A stretch of DNA of 64,000 bases from Cotesia glomerata (Eukaryota > Arthropoda > Insecta > Hymenoptera > Braconidae): positions 14,785,882-14,849,881 of the forward strand of contig NC_058158.1 of NCBI RefSeq assembly GCF_020080835.1. Direction: 5' to 3'. Both the position numbers and the translations under genes were made by a program. Positions 44,419 through 55,524 of this stretch are shown piece by piece. Under the pieces are notes generated by a model. The model had not been told where the DNA came from. It did no database searches and saw only the letters and a program-made list of their open reading frames with translations. Within the stretch, counting starts at the first letter, position 1. The number at the start of each line of letters is the position of its first letter.

Positions 44419-44422
44419 AAGC

Positions 44423-44475
44423 TTATCCCGATGTTACACCCATCAATAACTTTCATTTGAGTACCCACATCAATA

Positions 44476-44546
<71 letters not shown>
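44423..44546. repeat. GATGTGGGTA repeat remainder and (AT)n tract
   Basis: CATCAATAACTTTCATTTGA then GTACCCACATCAATATTT, followed by about 34 AT units (44478-44546). Confidence 0.85.
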
Positions 44547-44548
<2 letters not shown>

Positions 44549-44935
44549 ATAGGGTGTGCCAAAAAAATCAACTAATTTTTTTTTTCAAAAAGTTCTTGAA
44601 ATTTCGTTAAAAGATACCACAATAAAAATTCAGTTAAAATTTGAGCCCTCAATATCAATATTTAAAGGTCGCGAACTAAATTCTTCGATTCTTCATTTAA
44701 TTAACACGGAAAAAAAATTCCTAGAAAGTTTAGATTTTTATTTCTCTTGATTGAACCAACTCCATCGAACGAACAATCAATGTTCTTACAGGAAATTGAA
44801 CGTTGAATAAAAAAGGTCTCTTATCATTTTTAAATAAATTCAATTTTCCGAAAGTTATTCGAGGTTAAAGTTCAGCTTATTGAAAATTCGTGGATTATTT
44901 CACTTTTACGGTAAATATATATCACTGGCACACGA
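44547..44935 (+). repeat. GGGCCAAAAAAA-end family, copy near 44.6 kb
   Basis: Starts TAATAGGGTGTGCCAAAAAA; later AAAGGTCTCTTATCATTTTT and GTTATTCGAGGTTAAAGTTC match 28740-28810. Confidence 0.6.
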
Positions 44936-45330
44936 AAAAAAAGTTGTTTGTACTATTGTAAAAATAACTTCAGATTCTAATTCATACTCAATCTGAGTCC
45001 AAAAAATTTTTTTCAACGATAATTTCGATTTTTCATGATTTTTTGAAATTTTTTTCGGTTTTTCACAATTTTTTTCAAATTTTAACAGCTCAACGGGCTA
45101 ATTAATGTTTAGATTCAGATTCAGTGAATTGAAGTACATAAAAATCATACTTGCTCTGGGTCTTTGAAAATTTTTTCATCGTTGTTTCTGCAATTGTTTG
45201 CCTTTTTTTGGGTTTTTTAAAATTTATTCAAATCTAGACGGTGACTGGGCCAAACGGACTACAAATTTGGATTCAGCGGGTCGAAAAACATGTCGATCGG
45301 TGGGTCCGGTCAAAAGTACAAACAACTTTT

Positions 45331-45480
45331 TAACTTCCCGCCAAAAAAATTGAAAATTTCCAAAAATCGGGAAGTTATTGCTTTTACCCCGTTTTGCAAA
45401 AATTAAGTTTTCATCAGATCTCGATGTTTTAAGGTCCTAGGAAGCTTCCCTGAATGTTTTCGCTAGGATGTCCGTACGTC

Positions 45481-45556
<76 letters not shown>

Positions 45557-45946
45557 CGTGTGTGTGTAAACCTCTTATAACCTTTGAACGGCTCGGCCGA
45601 TCGGATCGAAATAGGTGGCGATCCAAAGAGTATCATTACCATTAAATTTTGTGAAAATTTGAATCGATTCGGTTCGCTAGATTTTGAGTAATCTCAAAAA
45701 CAAAATTTTCAAAAAATCGTTTTTTTTAGAATAACTTTAAAACGGCTCCACCGTTCACTTTCAAAAACTATTCCGCTCTTAAGTTTAGAAAACCACGTCG
45801 ATTGCCACCACTCCCGTCAAAATCGGTTGATTCGTTCGAGAGTTACCGAAAACGAAAAATTTCGAAAAAAGTGTTTTTTTCACCTAACTTTGACATTTCT
45901 TTTTGGATCGTTTTTGATGAAATGGAATAATTATGAGCCTAAAAAA
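45331..45946 (+). repeat. GT-core repeat family, copy I forward half
   Basis: Head AACTTCCCGCCAAAAAAATT, GTCCTAGGAAGCTTCCCTGA, a GT tract (45486-45553), forward modules and the first reverse module, ending at 45946 where an inverse tail begins. Confidence 0.85.
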
Positions 45947-46528
45947 TTAGGAAAACGGTTGACCCCAAAGGCCATCCCTGCAACTTCCCGCTAACTTCAT
46001 ACTTAAACGCTCAACATTTCACTTATTTTGTTTTTGAGCTCTTCGAGCTTAAAAGTACAATTTCTGTGTTATTTTGAGTTCTCCGAGCTCAAAGAGATAG
46101 CTTCTTTATGCATTTGAGCTCCTCGAGCTCAAAAGTTTGATGGAAGTTTGATAAAATACTATTTTTTGAATTTTCAAACCGCAATAACTTTTGAATGAAA
46201 GAACCTATTTTTACGCGGTTGGAGGCATTTGACGCAGTTTTGGAAACCTCATAACGGATTTTTAAGTTTTAATCGATCGAACAAGGAATTTCGAAGTAAT
46301 CCCAAAAAAACACTTTTTTTGAAATTTTTCGTTTTTGATAACTCTCGAACGAATCAATCAATTTTGACGGGACTGATGGCAATCGACGTGGTTTTTCAAA
46401 CTCAAGAGCGAAATATTTTTTGGAATTGATCGATGCAACCGTTTAGAAATTATTCCAAAAAATCGATTTTTTGAAAATTTTATTTTTGAGATTTCTCAAA
46501 ATCTAGCGAACCGAATTGATTCAAAAGA
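45947..46528 (-). repeat. GT-core repeat family, copy I reverse half, cut by R1-like LINE copy 1
   Basis: Tail TTAGGAAAACGGTTGACCCC, hairpins (46033-46140), reverse then forward modules up to CGAACCGAATTGATTC, where the LINE starts. Its AC tract and head remnant lie beyond the LINE at 49223-49326. Confidence 0.85.
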
Positions 46529-46540
46529 GGTTTTTCTTGA

Positions 46541-48967
46541 AAAGTATTGAACACCTATACAGCCAGCGACTATAGTGCGATACTACGGGAAATATCAACT
46601 GGCCAGAAACTAACAAGAGACAACAGGAGCGCTAGCGTGGTTGGGTGGAAAGTTAGGTCTCTCGACCCCACTGCTTTAGTAGTAGCCTTAGACTGCAATC
46701 CGATCATCGTAGAAACTGCTGAAGAGAAGACCAAGGACCTAATGAGAAGAGTCACCCAGGCTTGCGACGCTAGTATGTCTCAGAAACGTCGCATAAATTC
46801 AAGACCTTCAGTGCACTGGTGGAACGATCACATTATCATTCTACGCTCAAAGTGTCTTAAATAAAGAAGAAAGTCTCAGCGTGGCTACAGACGATCTAAC
46901 TCCGCAGAGCTGTTGGCAGAGTATAGAAAGGCCCGTCGAGAACTGAACAGAGCCATCGAAGAAAGCAAAAGACGTTGCTGGAAGGAACTGGTCACAGAAG
47001 TCGAGAAAGATCCATGGGGCAGACCGTATAAGGTGGTTATGACCCACTTGAAATGCCAACCAATGCCATCACCTACGTGTCCACAACTCCTAGAGAAGAT
47101 TGTTACTACGTTGTTTCCCCAACAGCTGGTATTCACCTACAAGTTGGAGCAGCTCAATTCTGAAGACATCCCAACTATCACGTTGGACGAGTTGATAGAG
47201 GCAGGAAATCGAGTAGGGAATAATAAGGCGCCGGGATTGGACGGAATTCCTAATATTGCCCTGAAATCAATCCTTAGGGCAGCACCGACATTATTCCTGG
47301 ACGTTTACGATACATGCCTGAAGGAAGGGACTTTTCCCCAGAAGTGGAAACAGCAACGGCTAGTGTTACTTCCGAAGGGGAAAAAGCCGCCGGAAGAACC
47401 GTCATCCTACCGACCACTCTGCATGTTAGATACGGCTGGCAAGATATTTGAGCGCATAATTCATCAGAGAATAGAGGCTTTAGTCGATCCACTCCTAGCA
47501 GAGAACCAGTTTGGTTTCCGAAAAGGACGGTCAACTCTGGATGCTATCAAATTGGTTGTTGATATAGCCAAGGATGCAATCGCCGGAACGAGATGGAAGG
47601 GTGGAAAGAAGAAATACTGCTTGGTGGCTGCTTTGGACATCAAGAATGCCTTCAACTCCGCTAACTGGGACTGCGTTATGCGGACTCTAGAAGAAAAAAA
47701 CATACCAGGATACCTTCGCAGAATAGTAGCGAGCTACTTCACGAACAGGCTCCTGAAATATGACACGACGAATGGTACGGAAGTGTACGAAATCTCCGGA
47801 GGAGTGCCACAGGGATCAGTCTTAGGTCCTCTGCTATGGAACATCATGTATGATGGCCTCCTGAGAATAGCATTGCCCACGGAAGTCAAAATTGTAGCAT
47901 ATGCGGATGACGTAGCTGTCGTGATTGTCGCAAAGCACCTCGAAGAGATAGAAATGGCATTTGATATTACATTCAGACGAGTCAATTTGTGGATGGACAT
48001 GATGAACTTGCAACTAGCCAAGCATAAAACTAAGGCAGTGCTCATCACCAGCAGAAAAACGGTAGAAACCATCAAGTTGAGAGTCGGAGAACAAGAAATC
48101 ACATCACAACCATTTATCCGTTATCTGGGAGTGATGCTGGATGCACGAATTAACTTCAAGCAGCAGGTGGAACATGTCAGTGCCAAAGTGTCAGTAGTGA
48201 GGGCTAGTCTCGCACGGCTGATGCCTAACATCGGAGGCCCAATGCAGAGCAGAAGGCTACTATTGTCATCAGTAGTCACATCAGTGCTCACTTACGGAAT
48301 ATCCATTCGGGCTGATGCACTGGAAACCCAAGAATCATGGAGAAAAGCTGGACCAATATACCGACTGAGTGCCCTACGAGTAGCTAGTGCCTTCCGCACT
48401 ATATCAGAAGAAGCAGTGTGCGTCATTGCTGGAACCCTACCTCTTAGAGTTCTAGCAGAGGAAAGACGGGCCCTTTACCAACGAAAAAGGTCAACTGCAC
48501 TGAGCCCTGAAGAACTTAGAATTGAAGAACAGCAGAAGAGCATAGGCCGATGGCAACTACAATGGGATGCTGCAGAGAAGGGTAGGTGGACGCACCGTCT
48601 CATACCTCTGATCGACATTTGGCTTAACCTGAATCACGGTGAGGTCAATTACTATCTTACGCAGATGTTGTCGGGACATGGGTGTTTTCGAGAGTATCTA
48701 CACCGCTTTAAGCACGATGACTCTTCGGAGTGCCCGTCCTGCCCAGGAGCTGCTGAAGACGCGGAGCACGTCTTCTTTGTATGTCCTCGTTTCGATCCAC
48801 AGCGTGAAGAACTGGAGAGGATACTGAACCAGAGAATGCAACCAGATTCACTAGTGGAAGCAATGTTGTCATCAGAAGCTGCCTGGAACGCTACCAACAC
48901 GTTTGCAACAGAAGTCCTTAAAGACTTGCGTTCCACCGAAAGAAAAAGAGCAAATAGCAGAAGATAG
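46541..48967 (+). pseudogene. R1-clade ORF2: endonuclease tail, reverse transcriptase, zinc knuckle
   Basis: One frame from the truncation point to TAG at 48965-48967, interrupted only by TAA at 46861-46863 (an AAA-to-TAA type change, judged by copy 4). The endonuclease end has YTASDYSAIL, where relatives have SDH, so the catalytic His is changed. RT motifs: NNKAPGLDGIPN, SSYRPLCMLDTAGKIFERI, NQFGFRKGRSTLDAI, AALDIKNAFNSANW, GVPQGSVLGPLLWNIMYDGL and YADD (47900-47911), all intact. The C-terminus has a CX2C...HX4C knuckle (CPSCPG...HVFFVC). R1-type elements target-prime with the encoded APE-like nuclease. The RT itself looks intact. Confidence 0.88.
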
Positions 48968-49222
48968 AAGTAAGGTAGTTAACACCTTAGCCACCAGAAG
49001 GAAGAGCAGTAGCTAGATCCTCCCTTCACGAAGTAATGCCTGACGGCGGTTTCCATGAGGGATTAGAGGAAAGAAGAAAAAGGGGTTTAGGGTTTAGTGG
49101 GTAGGGGCGTTAGTGTCGAGTTTTAGTATGACGCTGCGTGGAGTCACCACATATCCAGGCCAAACAACTATGCCTAGAATCCGTAAAAAGGATTCCCCCC
49201 CCCCTAAGGGGGAAAAAAAAAA
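48968..49222 (+). other. 3' UTR of R1-clade LINE copy 1
   Basis: Conserved among all four copies: TGACGGCGGTTTCCATGAGG, GGGTTTAGGGTTTAGTGGGT and ATATCCAGGCCAAACAACTA words, then the C run and A tail. Confidence 0.8.
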
Positions 49223-49326
49223 CACACACACACACACACATACACACACACACACACACACGGGGTGAAACCAATAACTTCCCGAATTTTAAAAATCTTC
49301 GATTTTCTTAGCGGGAAGTTAAAAAT
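49223..49326 (-). repeat. (AC)n and GT-core head after LINE copy 1
   Basis: AC tract 49222-49261, then GGGGTGAAACCAATAACTTC and CTTAGCGGGAAGTTAAAAAT, the minus-strand head of the host repeat. The usual 100-bp stretch between AC tract and head is missing. Confidence 0.8.
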
Positions 49327-49624
49327 TGCGGGAAGTTAATAAAGTAACGAAGACTCAATTTTCGCAAAACGGGGTGAAACTAATAACTTCCCGAATTTAA
49401 AAAAATTTTCAATTTTTCTTAGCGGGAAGTTAAAAATTACGTCGATCGCCACCAAGAATGTGAAAATCGGTTAATTGGTTCGTGAGTGATCGTTGTCGAA
49501 AGAATTCGGAAAAAGTGAATTTTTCAAATTTCTCTAAGATTTTCGGTTTGATCAGTTTGTGTTCAAAACTATATCATAGAATTTGAAAAACTGCGTTGAA
49601 TACTGCCAACCGCGTGAAAATCTA
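49327..49624. repeat. Rearranged GT-core fragments
   Basis: A second minus-strand head (49345-49434) followed by forward-strand module pieces (acgtcgatcgccaccaagaa, aatactgccaaccgcgtgaa) up to the following hairpin element. Confidence 0.65.
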
Positions 49625-49782
49625 TTCGAGTTGTAAAGATGTTTAACAAATGTTATCAGGGAGATCCAGGTTCGATTCCTGGCTTGGTAACCTACGTCAT
49701 TTATTTTTTCAAAGTTTATCTTTGCTCTCATGTAGTTTCTTTCATTTTCTTTCATTTGTTTAACATCTTTACAACTCGAACA
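49625..49782. mobile_element. Hairpin element with an internal tRNA-like T arm
   Basis: TTCGAGTTGTAAAGATGTTT at the left is mirrored by AAACATCTTTACAACTCGAA-type sequence (49758-49780), at least 25 bp of perfect pairing. Between them lies CCAGGTTCGATTCCTGG (49667-49683), a perfect T arm with a pol III B box, flanked by GTTATCAGG and CTTGGTAAC, which also pair. The element interrupts a reverse module of a GT-core fragment. Confidence 0.65.
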
Positions 49783-50954
49783 GATACCACAAAACTTTCA
49801 GCTTTACTAGTATTCAAGTTCGATGGACCCCATAGAACTAATGCAAAGAGAGAATGTCTCTCGACCAATAGTGCAGATGGAATGTCCATCGCTTGGCTTG
49901 AATAAGGTTCACTAGTCACTTGACCAGTAGGCATGAAAACTTTAATTTATATATACATAATGGGTCAGTGAAAAAAATAATTGTTAATTATGTTTAATGT
50001 TATTATTTACTATTTAAAAAAAAAATTGTTATTGAAATATATTTTATGTGCCTGACAAATTATTTGACTTGATATAAGTGTACTCCTATTAACCTGTAAG
50101 TGCGATATAAATGACAAAAAAATCAATTTCAGTTTCAAGAAAACTGCTTTTTTCGAAATGTAGAGGGTAGATCACAACCTCAATGCTTCGCTGCAATTTT
50201 ACAAAAGTCATTATTCAATAAAGCAAAATTTTATTTATTTATAGTTCACAAGTCACGGCTCCAATAAATTATGGAAACAATTCCTGTAAATATAGGAACC
50301 ACTCCATTAATTCGTATCGGAATTATTGGAAACGATCTTATAAATTCTAGGAACACTTCCTAATATTATGGGTGTCATTCCCATAATCATCGTAATCGTT
50401 TCTACAATCAGTGTAGAAAATAATCCCATAAATTCGTAGGAATAATACCTTTCATTATATATTTACGTTTTTGACCGTGGTATTTAAACTCCGATGTTTA
50501 AATTCTACTTACTACCTTAGATAGTAGCTGTTATAATTCCTGATGGTAACTGTTACTATCAGAAATAATAAATATAACCATATAGGATAATAATAATAAT
50601 TATTTCCAGTTAACATACAGGATTGTAACAGTTATTATAAATATGGTAAATGCTACCATCTAGATGATTTCTACGATCATCTAGATAGTATTTACTACCA
50701 TCGGGTTGATGATAAAATTTTTTACCTTCACTAGATGGTAACTGCTATTATTTAATTTTCTCTGTGTAAACTAAAAAGTATAGTGATTTATAAAAAACTC
50801 GGTTTCTTCCTCAGCAAAATACCAAAATAGAAATATGGCAGATTTAACCTCATTTGACACACATGCATATGATATGTTTATGATACGGTAGACCTTTTTT
50901 ATTTTAATCAATACATTGATAATTATTAATTTATCAATTATGATTAAATTAAAA
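49783..50954. repeat. AT-rich stretch with GGAAxxATTCC and GGTAACC word blocks
   Basis: 50270-50460 is built of words such as GGAACCACTCC, GGAATTATTGG and TCCTAATATTATGGG. 50500-50765 is built of ACTACCATC/GATGGTAA words and ends AATTTTCTCTGTGTAAAC. Both look like MITE interiors. 49783-50270 holds nothing recognised. Confidence 0.5.
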
Positions 50955-51244
50955 AAAAATTAGGAAAACGGTTGACCCTAAAGGCCATCCCTGCAACTTC
51001 CCGCTAATTCCGTTAATACCTGGGCACTTAAAATTACACCTACGAAGTTTTTGAGCTCTCCAAGCTCAAAAAGATACCTTTTCTATGCTTTGGAGCTCTT
51101 TGAGCTCAAAAGTCTGATAGAAGTTTAACAAAACACCATTTTTTGAATTTTCAAACTGCAATAACTTTTGAGTGAATGAAGCGATTTTTACAGGGTTGGC
51201 AGCATTCGACGCATTTTTTGAAGCTTCATAAAGAATTTTAAAGT
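50955..51244 (-). repeat. GT-core repeat family, copy J tail, cut by Kolobok-like copy 2
   Basis: Tail TTAGGAAAACGGTTGACCCT, hairpins at 51050-51115 and reverse module 4 up to AAAGTTTAA, where the transposon inserted. It continues at 52602. Confidence 0.85.
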
Positions 51245-51248
51245 TTAA

Positions 51249-52597
51249 GGTGGTATTCTAGTGTAGAACTTTGAAAAAATCGAAAAATTTTTTTTTTCGT
51301 ATTTTTAAAGTTTAGACATTCAAGAAAATGTCATTAGAAGGATTTTTCAAAATTCCGATTATTTAATGAGTTATAGCCGTTTTAGTGACGCGGCATCGGT
51401 TCCGTTTAGTGCAGAAGAAGAAACCAGTTTCACTAGTGCATTTGCAGCAAAATTAAAAAATTCACAGGATGAAGTTATAATTAGTAACAACTACGGTTAT
51501 TGTAATTTAGAATAGAAAACCTATTTATGAAAGTTTATCAGCTGATTCCTTATTGGAGCGATGTCTGGGTTCTGAAACCCAAAATAATAACGAATCCTTA
51601 AATTCGTTAATTTGGACTTTTGCTCCGAAGCACATCCACGCTGAACCGAAGACAATCGAAATTGCCACTTTCCTCGCAGTTAGCCTTTTTAATAAAGGTT
51701 TTATACCCATATTAAAAATGTTAAATGTTATGTGAATCACGATTGACCCAGAAGCTAATGCTTTTGCAGCGAGACGGGATGAAGCGCGTATTGAGCGCTC
51801 GGAACTCCGGACTTCAGAGGCGTCAAAGGAGGGTAGAACTGCTCGTCTTCATTAGAAAACATCGGAGAATGAACATTTTGAAGTAGAGGAAGGAATCTTA
51901 TAAGGAGCAGGAATTGCCAATTAAAAATATGTAAGTATTCTGTACCATTCTATAAGTAAAATTGTCGAAAACTTGTCTCAAAACTTTGAACGCGTTTTTC
52001 TCGAAACTATTTTTTTCGAGCTGGCGGTAAAGATATCTCGAGTTCTAATAGACCGATTTACTCCAAATTTGGAGAGGATGTTCTTTACACATATCTTTAT
52101 CGCGTGAACCTTAATCGAAACTATAACTTCTCATTTAGTATTTTTAAAAAATTCGGAATTGTTAAAAAAATATGCAAAAAAAAAATTTTTTTTTCAAACT
52201 GCCACCATTCTAAGGAAAAATTTTTTTTTAACTTGTCCAAGAGTCATACAATAGAGGCATTTATGATAATTGAGAATCCATCTGTTTTTTATTTTTCAGA
52301 TCACCAGGAGGGTTGGAATCATGTACGCCAGGATACCCTCTTTTTTTTGGACCCCCCCCCCACTTTGACTGCTCATAACTCTGTCAATTTTAATTTTTTC
52401 TTTTTGATTAATTATTTTATGTAATAATAAAACATCAATAAACGAATGATAGAAAAATTTATAGTAAAAATAATTACCGTAACGCCTATTCTTTCCCGCT
52501 TCACAGCATTATTTATATTTGTAAATAATTTTTTGTTTCCTTTATACAGCGCGTCAAAAATCGGGCGAAATCCATGCTTCTACACTAGAATACCCCC
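51249..52597 (+). mobile_element. Kolobok-like DNA transposon copy 2, internally deleted
   Basis: Ends GGTGGTATTCTAGTGTAGAA and TTCTACACTAGAATACCCCC with one mismatch, flanked by TTAA (51245-51248, 52598-52601) inside a GT-core copy. 1349 bp. It carries a transposase remnant and a subterminal AGCCGTTTTAGTGACG that matches copy 1. Orientation is opposite to copy 1. Confidence 0.85.
51520..51905 (+). pseudogene. Kolobok-like transposase remnant, C-terminal part
   Basis: Reads PIYESLSADSLLERCLGSET then QNNNESLNSLIWTFAPKHIH to KMLNVM, a stop at 51733-51735, then degraded sequence matching the basic tail of copy 1 (RRDEARIERSELRTSEASKE). The Cys/Trp region present in copy 1 is deleted here. Inactive. 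Confidence 0.75.
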
Positions 52598-52601
52598 TTA
52601 A

Positions 52602-52965
52602 ATCGATCGAGTCAGGAATTTCGAAGTAATTCCGAAAAAACACTTTTTTCGGTTTTCTTTCGATAACGATAACTCACTAACGAATCAACCGATTTTGACC
52701 GGGCTTGCAATGATCGACGTGGTTTCTTGATCTCAACAGCTGATTGAATTTTAAAAATAATCGGTAAAGCCATTTAAAAAGAATTCCAAAACAACATATT
52801 TCAAAACATTTTTTTTGGTAGTTTTTTTGAGATTTCTCAAAATCTACTGGTTCGGATCGATCTAAATGGTACTTAAAATCTAAGTTTGGTCATGCCCTTT
52901 CGAATGGCGTCAACCGCGATGAATTTGGTTGAGCCGTTCAAAAGTTATAAAAAGGTCACATACAT

Positions 52966-53040
<75 letters not shown>

Positions 53041-53180
53041 GACGTACGGACATCCGAGCGAAAACATTCAGGAAAGCTTCCTAGGACCTCAAAACGTCAA
53101 GATCTGATAAGAACTTGATTTTCGAAAAACGGGGTAAAACCAATAACTTTCCGATTTTTGATAATTTTGAATTTTCTCAG
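52602..53180 (-). repeat. GT-core repeat family, copy J remainder with AC tract
   Basis: Modules, then (AC)n 52968-53037, CAGACGTACGGACATCC, TCCTAGGACCTCAAAACGTC and the head end TTTTCTCAGAGTGAAGTTG. Here the AC tract is not invaded by a LINE, a useful empty reference for the other copies. Confidence 0.85.
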
Positions 53181-53214
53181 AGTGAAGTTGAAAAACAAAG
53201 TAATAACAATTCAA

Positions 53215-53821
53215 TTTTAAAAAAATGAGAAAAACGGTTAATCCTGAAGGCCATCCCTGCAACTTTCCGCAAATTCTATACCTAAACGCTTGGAATCGCA
53301 CTGATGACGTTTATGAGCTCTTCGAGCTCATAAATAAAATTTATTTGTTATTTTGAGCTCTCCGAGCTCAAAAAAATAGCTTTTGTATGCTTTTGAGCTC
53401 TTCAAGCTCAAAAGTTTAATAGAAGTTTGATAAAGCATTATTTTTTAAATTTTCAAATCGCAATAACTTTTGAATAAATGAACCGATTTCCACGCGGTTG
53501 GTAGCATTCGACGCAGTTTTTAGAGCTTCATGAAGAATCTTCAAGTTTAAATTGATAGAACAAAAAATTTCGGAGTAATTCCAAAAAAACACTTTTTTCG
53601 GTTTTCTTTCGTCAACGATAACTCACGAACGAATCAACCGATTTTGACCGGACTGGCAGCGATCGACGTAGTTTTTGAAGTTAAGAGCTGATTAGTTCTT
53701 AGAATTGATCGGTAAAGCCGTTTAAAAGTTATTCCAAAAAAACCACTTTTGAAAAAAATTTTTTGCGATTTCTCAAAATTTACCGGTCTAAATCATTCCA
53801 AAGTACTTGGATTCCAAAGTA
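53215..53821 (-). repeat. GT-core repeat family, copy K, cut by R1-like LINE copy 2
   Basis: Tail (GAGAAAAACGGTTAATCC), hairpin TTATGAGCTC-ttc-GAGCTCATAA (53311-53333), reverse and forward modules up to ATCATTCCAAAGTAC, where LINE 5' sequence starts. AC tract and head continue at 57915-58090. Confidence 0.85.
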
Positions 53822-54198
53822 CTCTGTCCTTGGATGACACTAGGTCTCTTAGTTGATAAGGTACAGAGGGTAGGAGTTAAATAAAATACGCTCCCGTGGA
53901 CAAAACTCTCTTCCCTCCCCTTTAATAGGTTGGTCACACTAACTGACCTAGCAAGACGATCGTTCCCTGCTGTAACTCACTGGGAGTGTCTGGGAGTGTC
54001 TGGAAGTACGCAGTGAGTGTTAGAGATCGGAATCTTCACCGCCCCGAGCGAGTCTAGTTCGTCCGTGTATTCCGGGACTGGCTAAGTGTCGGCTAGGCCT
54101 CAGGGAACTGGGGTAGGAATACTATCTCCGAGGGTACACCCGTTCCTAGTTATGACAACCCGCTCCGATCCGTACGATGCGCTGGTAAATCAAAAAGT

Positions 54199-55524
54199 AT
54201 GAGTGATTTACAGACAACAAACAAGAGTGGAAACAGGTTTCATGCCCAACAAGCAGCGATTGAAGCAAGCACTGAAATGAAGAGAACGCAAGCGCTGGAG
54301 CGCCTTGAAAAGCTGACCATTGAGCTGCAAGAGTTTATCCAAACTAAGGTCAATATCCACAAGGAGATAAAGACCAAGAAAACCGGTGTAGTCAATGCTC
54401 TTGAAAGATTCAAGAAACTGGACGAGGAATAGCAGTCATCACGACGACGCATTCAAACTGAAGTTGAGACGTAAGAAGCAATGGACACTAGAGCCGACGG
54501 TGACGGCGAATCTGCTGCTTAGGACGAGGGTGAAACTGACACAAGGCCTGGAAAGAGAAAGGACCTAAATTCACCAGAGCCAACCGACAAAGTCACAAAG
54601 AAGAAGGACTTGAAAAAAAGCCCTCCCCAACGACTGGCAGGGCAGGGCGACGAACCTAAGAAGGCGACTGATTGGGAAAAAGTGCAGTCTAAGAAGGAGA
54701 AGAGGAAGCTAGCTAGAGAGCAACTCTCAAAGCAGCCGCCGAAGGAGCCCAGGCCAGAGCCTAAGCGGAAAAAATCACGCAAATGGATCAGACCCAACGC
54801 ACTGATCATCCGCCCGGCCGAGAAAACAAAGTATGCCGAGATTCTGCGTCGCATAAAGCAGGACGTCCCAGATGAGCAGGTTCGTTCAACGGTAGATAAG
54901 ATCAACAAGACCAGAAGTGGCGACTTGTTGATTACGATTTCGAGGAAGAGCACTGACAAAGGCCAAGCCCTCCAAAAGACGATTGCAGACATCCTTAAGG
55001 AGGAGGCCAAAGTGATCTGTAAAGGACCACAGGAGACCATCGAGATCCGAGATGTCGATGACGACACGACGAAAAAGCATATTCAGACCGTTCTAAAGAG
55101 GGAAGCTGGAGAAAGTTGTGAAATCCCACTAGAGGCAATCAAAATCCGTAAAGCCTTTAGGGGTACGCAGACAGCCACAGTGTTACTACCAGCAGCTGCA
55201 GCACAAAAGTTACTGGAGGGAAACTGCAAAATAAGGATCGGCTGGGTCAATTGCCGAATGAGAGCAACGAAGAGACCCATACAATGCTTCAAATGCTGGC
55301 ACTTTGGGCACTTCGGATCTCAGTGCAAAAGCCAAGTCGACCGGTCTAAGCACTGCATAAGGTACGGAAAAGGAGGACACAAAATTGCTGATTGTAAAAA
55401 TCCAGCTAAATGTGCACTGGGTGTTGAACGGCATGGCGTAGAAAAGGCGGCTCACCATGCAGGCACAAACAGATGCCCCGTCTTCCAAGAAGCGCTCCAG
55501 AAGATAACGAAGCCAAGAACATGA
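54199..55524 (+). pseudogene. R1-clade ORF1 (gag-like, zinc knuckles)
   Basis: A 441-codon frame from ATG 54199 with three clustered stops (54430, 54472, 54520). The N-terminal helix (MKRTQALERLEKLTIELQEF) suggests a coiled coil. A very Lys/Arg-rich middle follows, then an RNA-binding part and Cys knuckles: CFKCWHFGHFGSQC (C363 onward) is a full CX2CX4HX4C, while the second, CIRYGKGGHKIADC, has lost its second Cys. A third Cys/His cluster is decayed. It packages element RNA in related LINEs. The stop TGA overlaps the ORF2 ATG as ATGA. Confidence 0.8.

Larger units (their letters stand above)
46529..49222 (+). mobile_element. R1-clade LINE copy 1, 5'-truncated, at an (AC)n tract
   Basis: Begins inside the endonuclease (GAGGTTTTTCTTGAAAAGTA, compare 56060) and runs through the RT to a 3' UTR ending GGATTCCCCC, a CCCCCTAAGGGGG hairpin and an A run followed at once by (AC)n. 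Very similar to copy 2 in shared parts. Confidence 0.88.

Noticed and set aside
46847..48936. Minus-strand frames opposite LINE coding regions (also 54519-55488, 56220-57624, 63178-63456)
   Set aside because: They are antisense shadows of ORF1 or ORF2, whose sense frames carry all conserved motifs.
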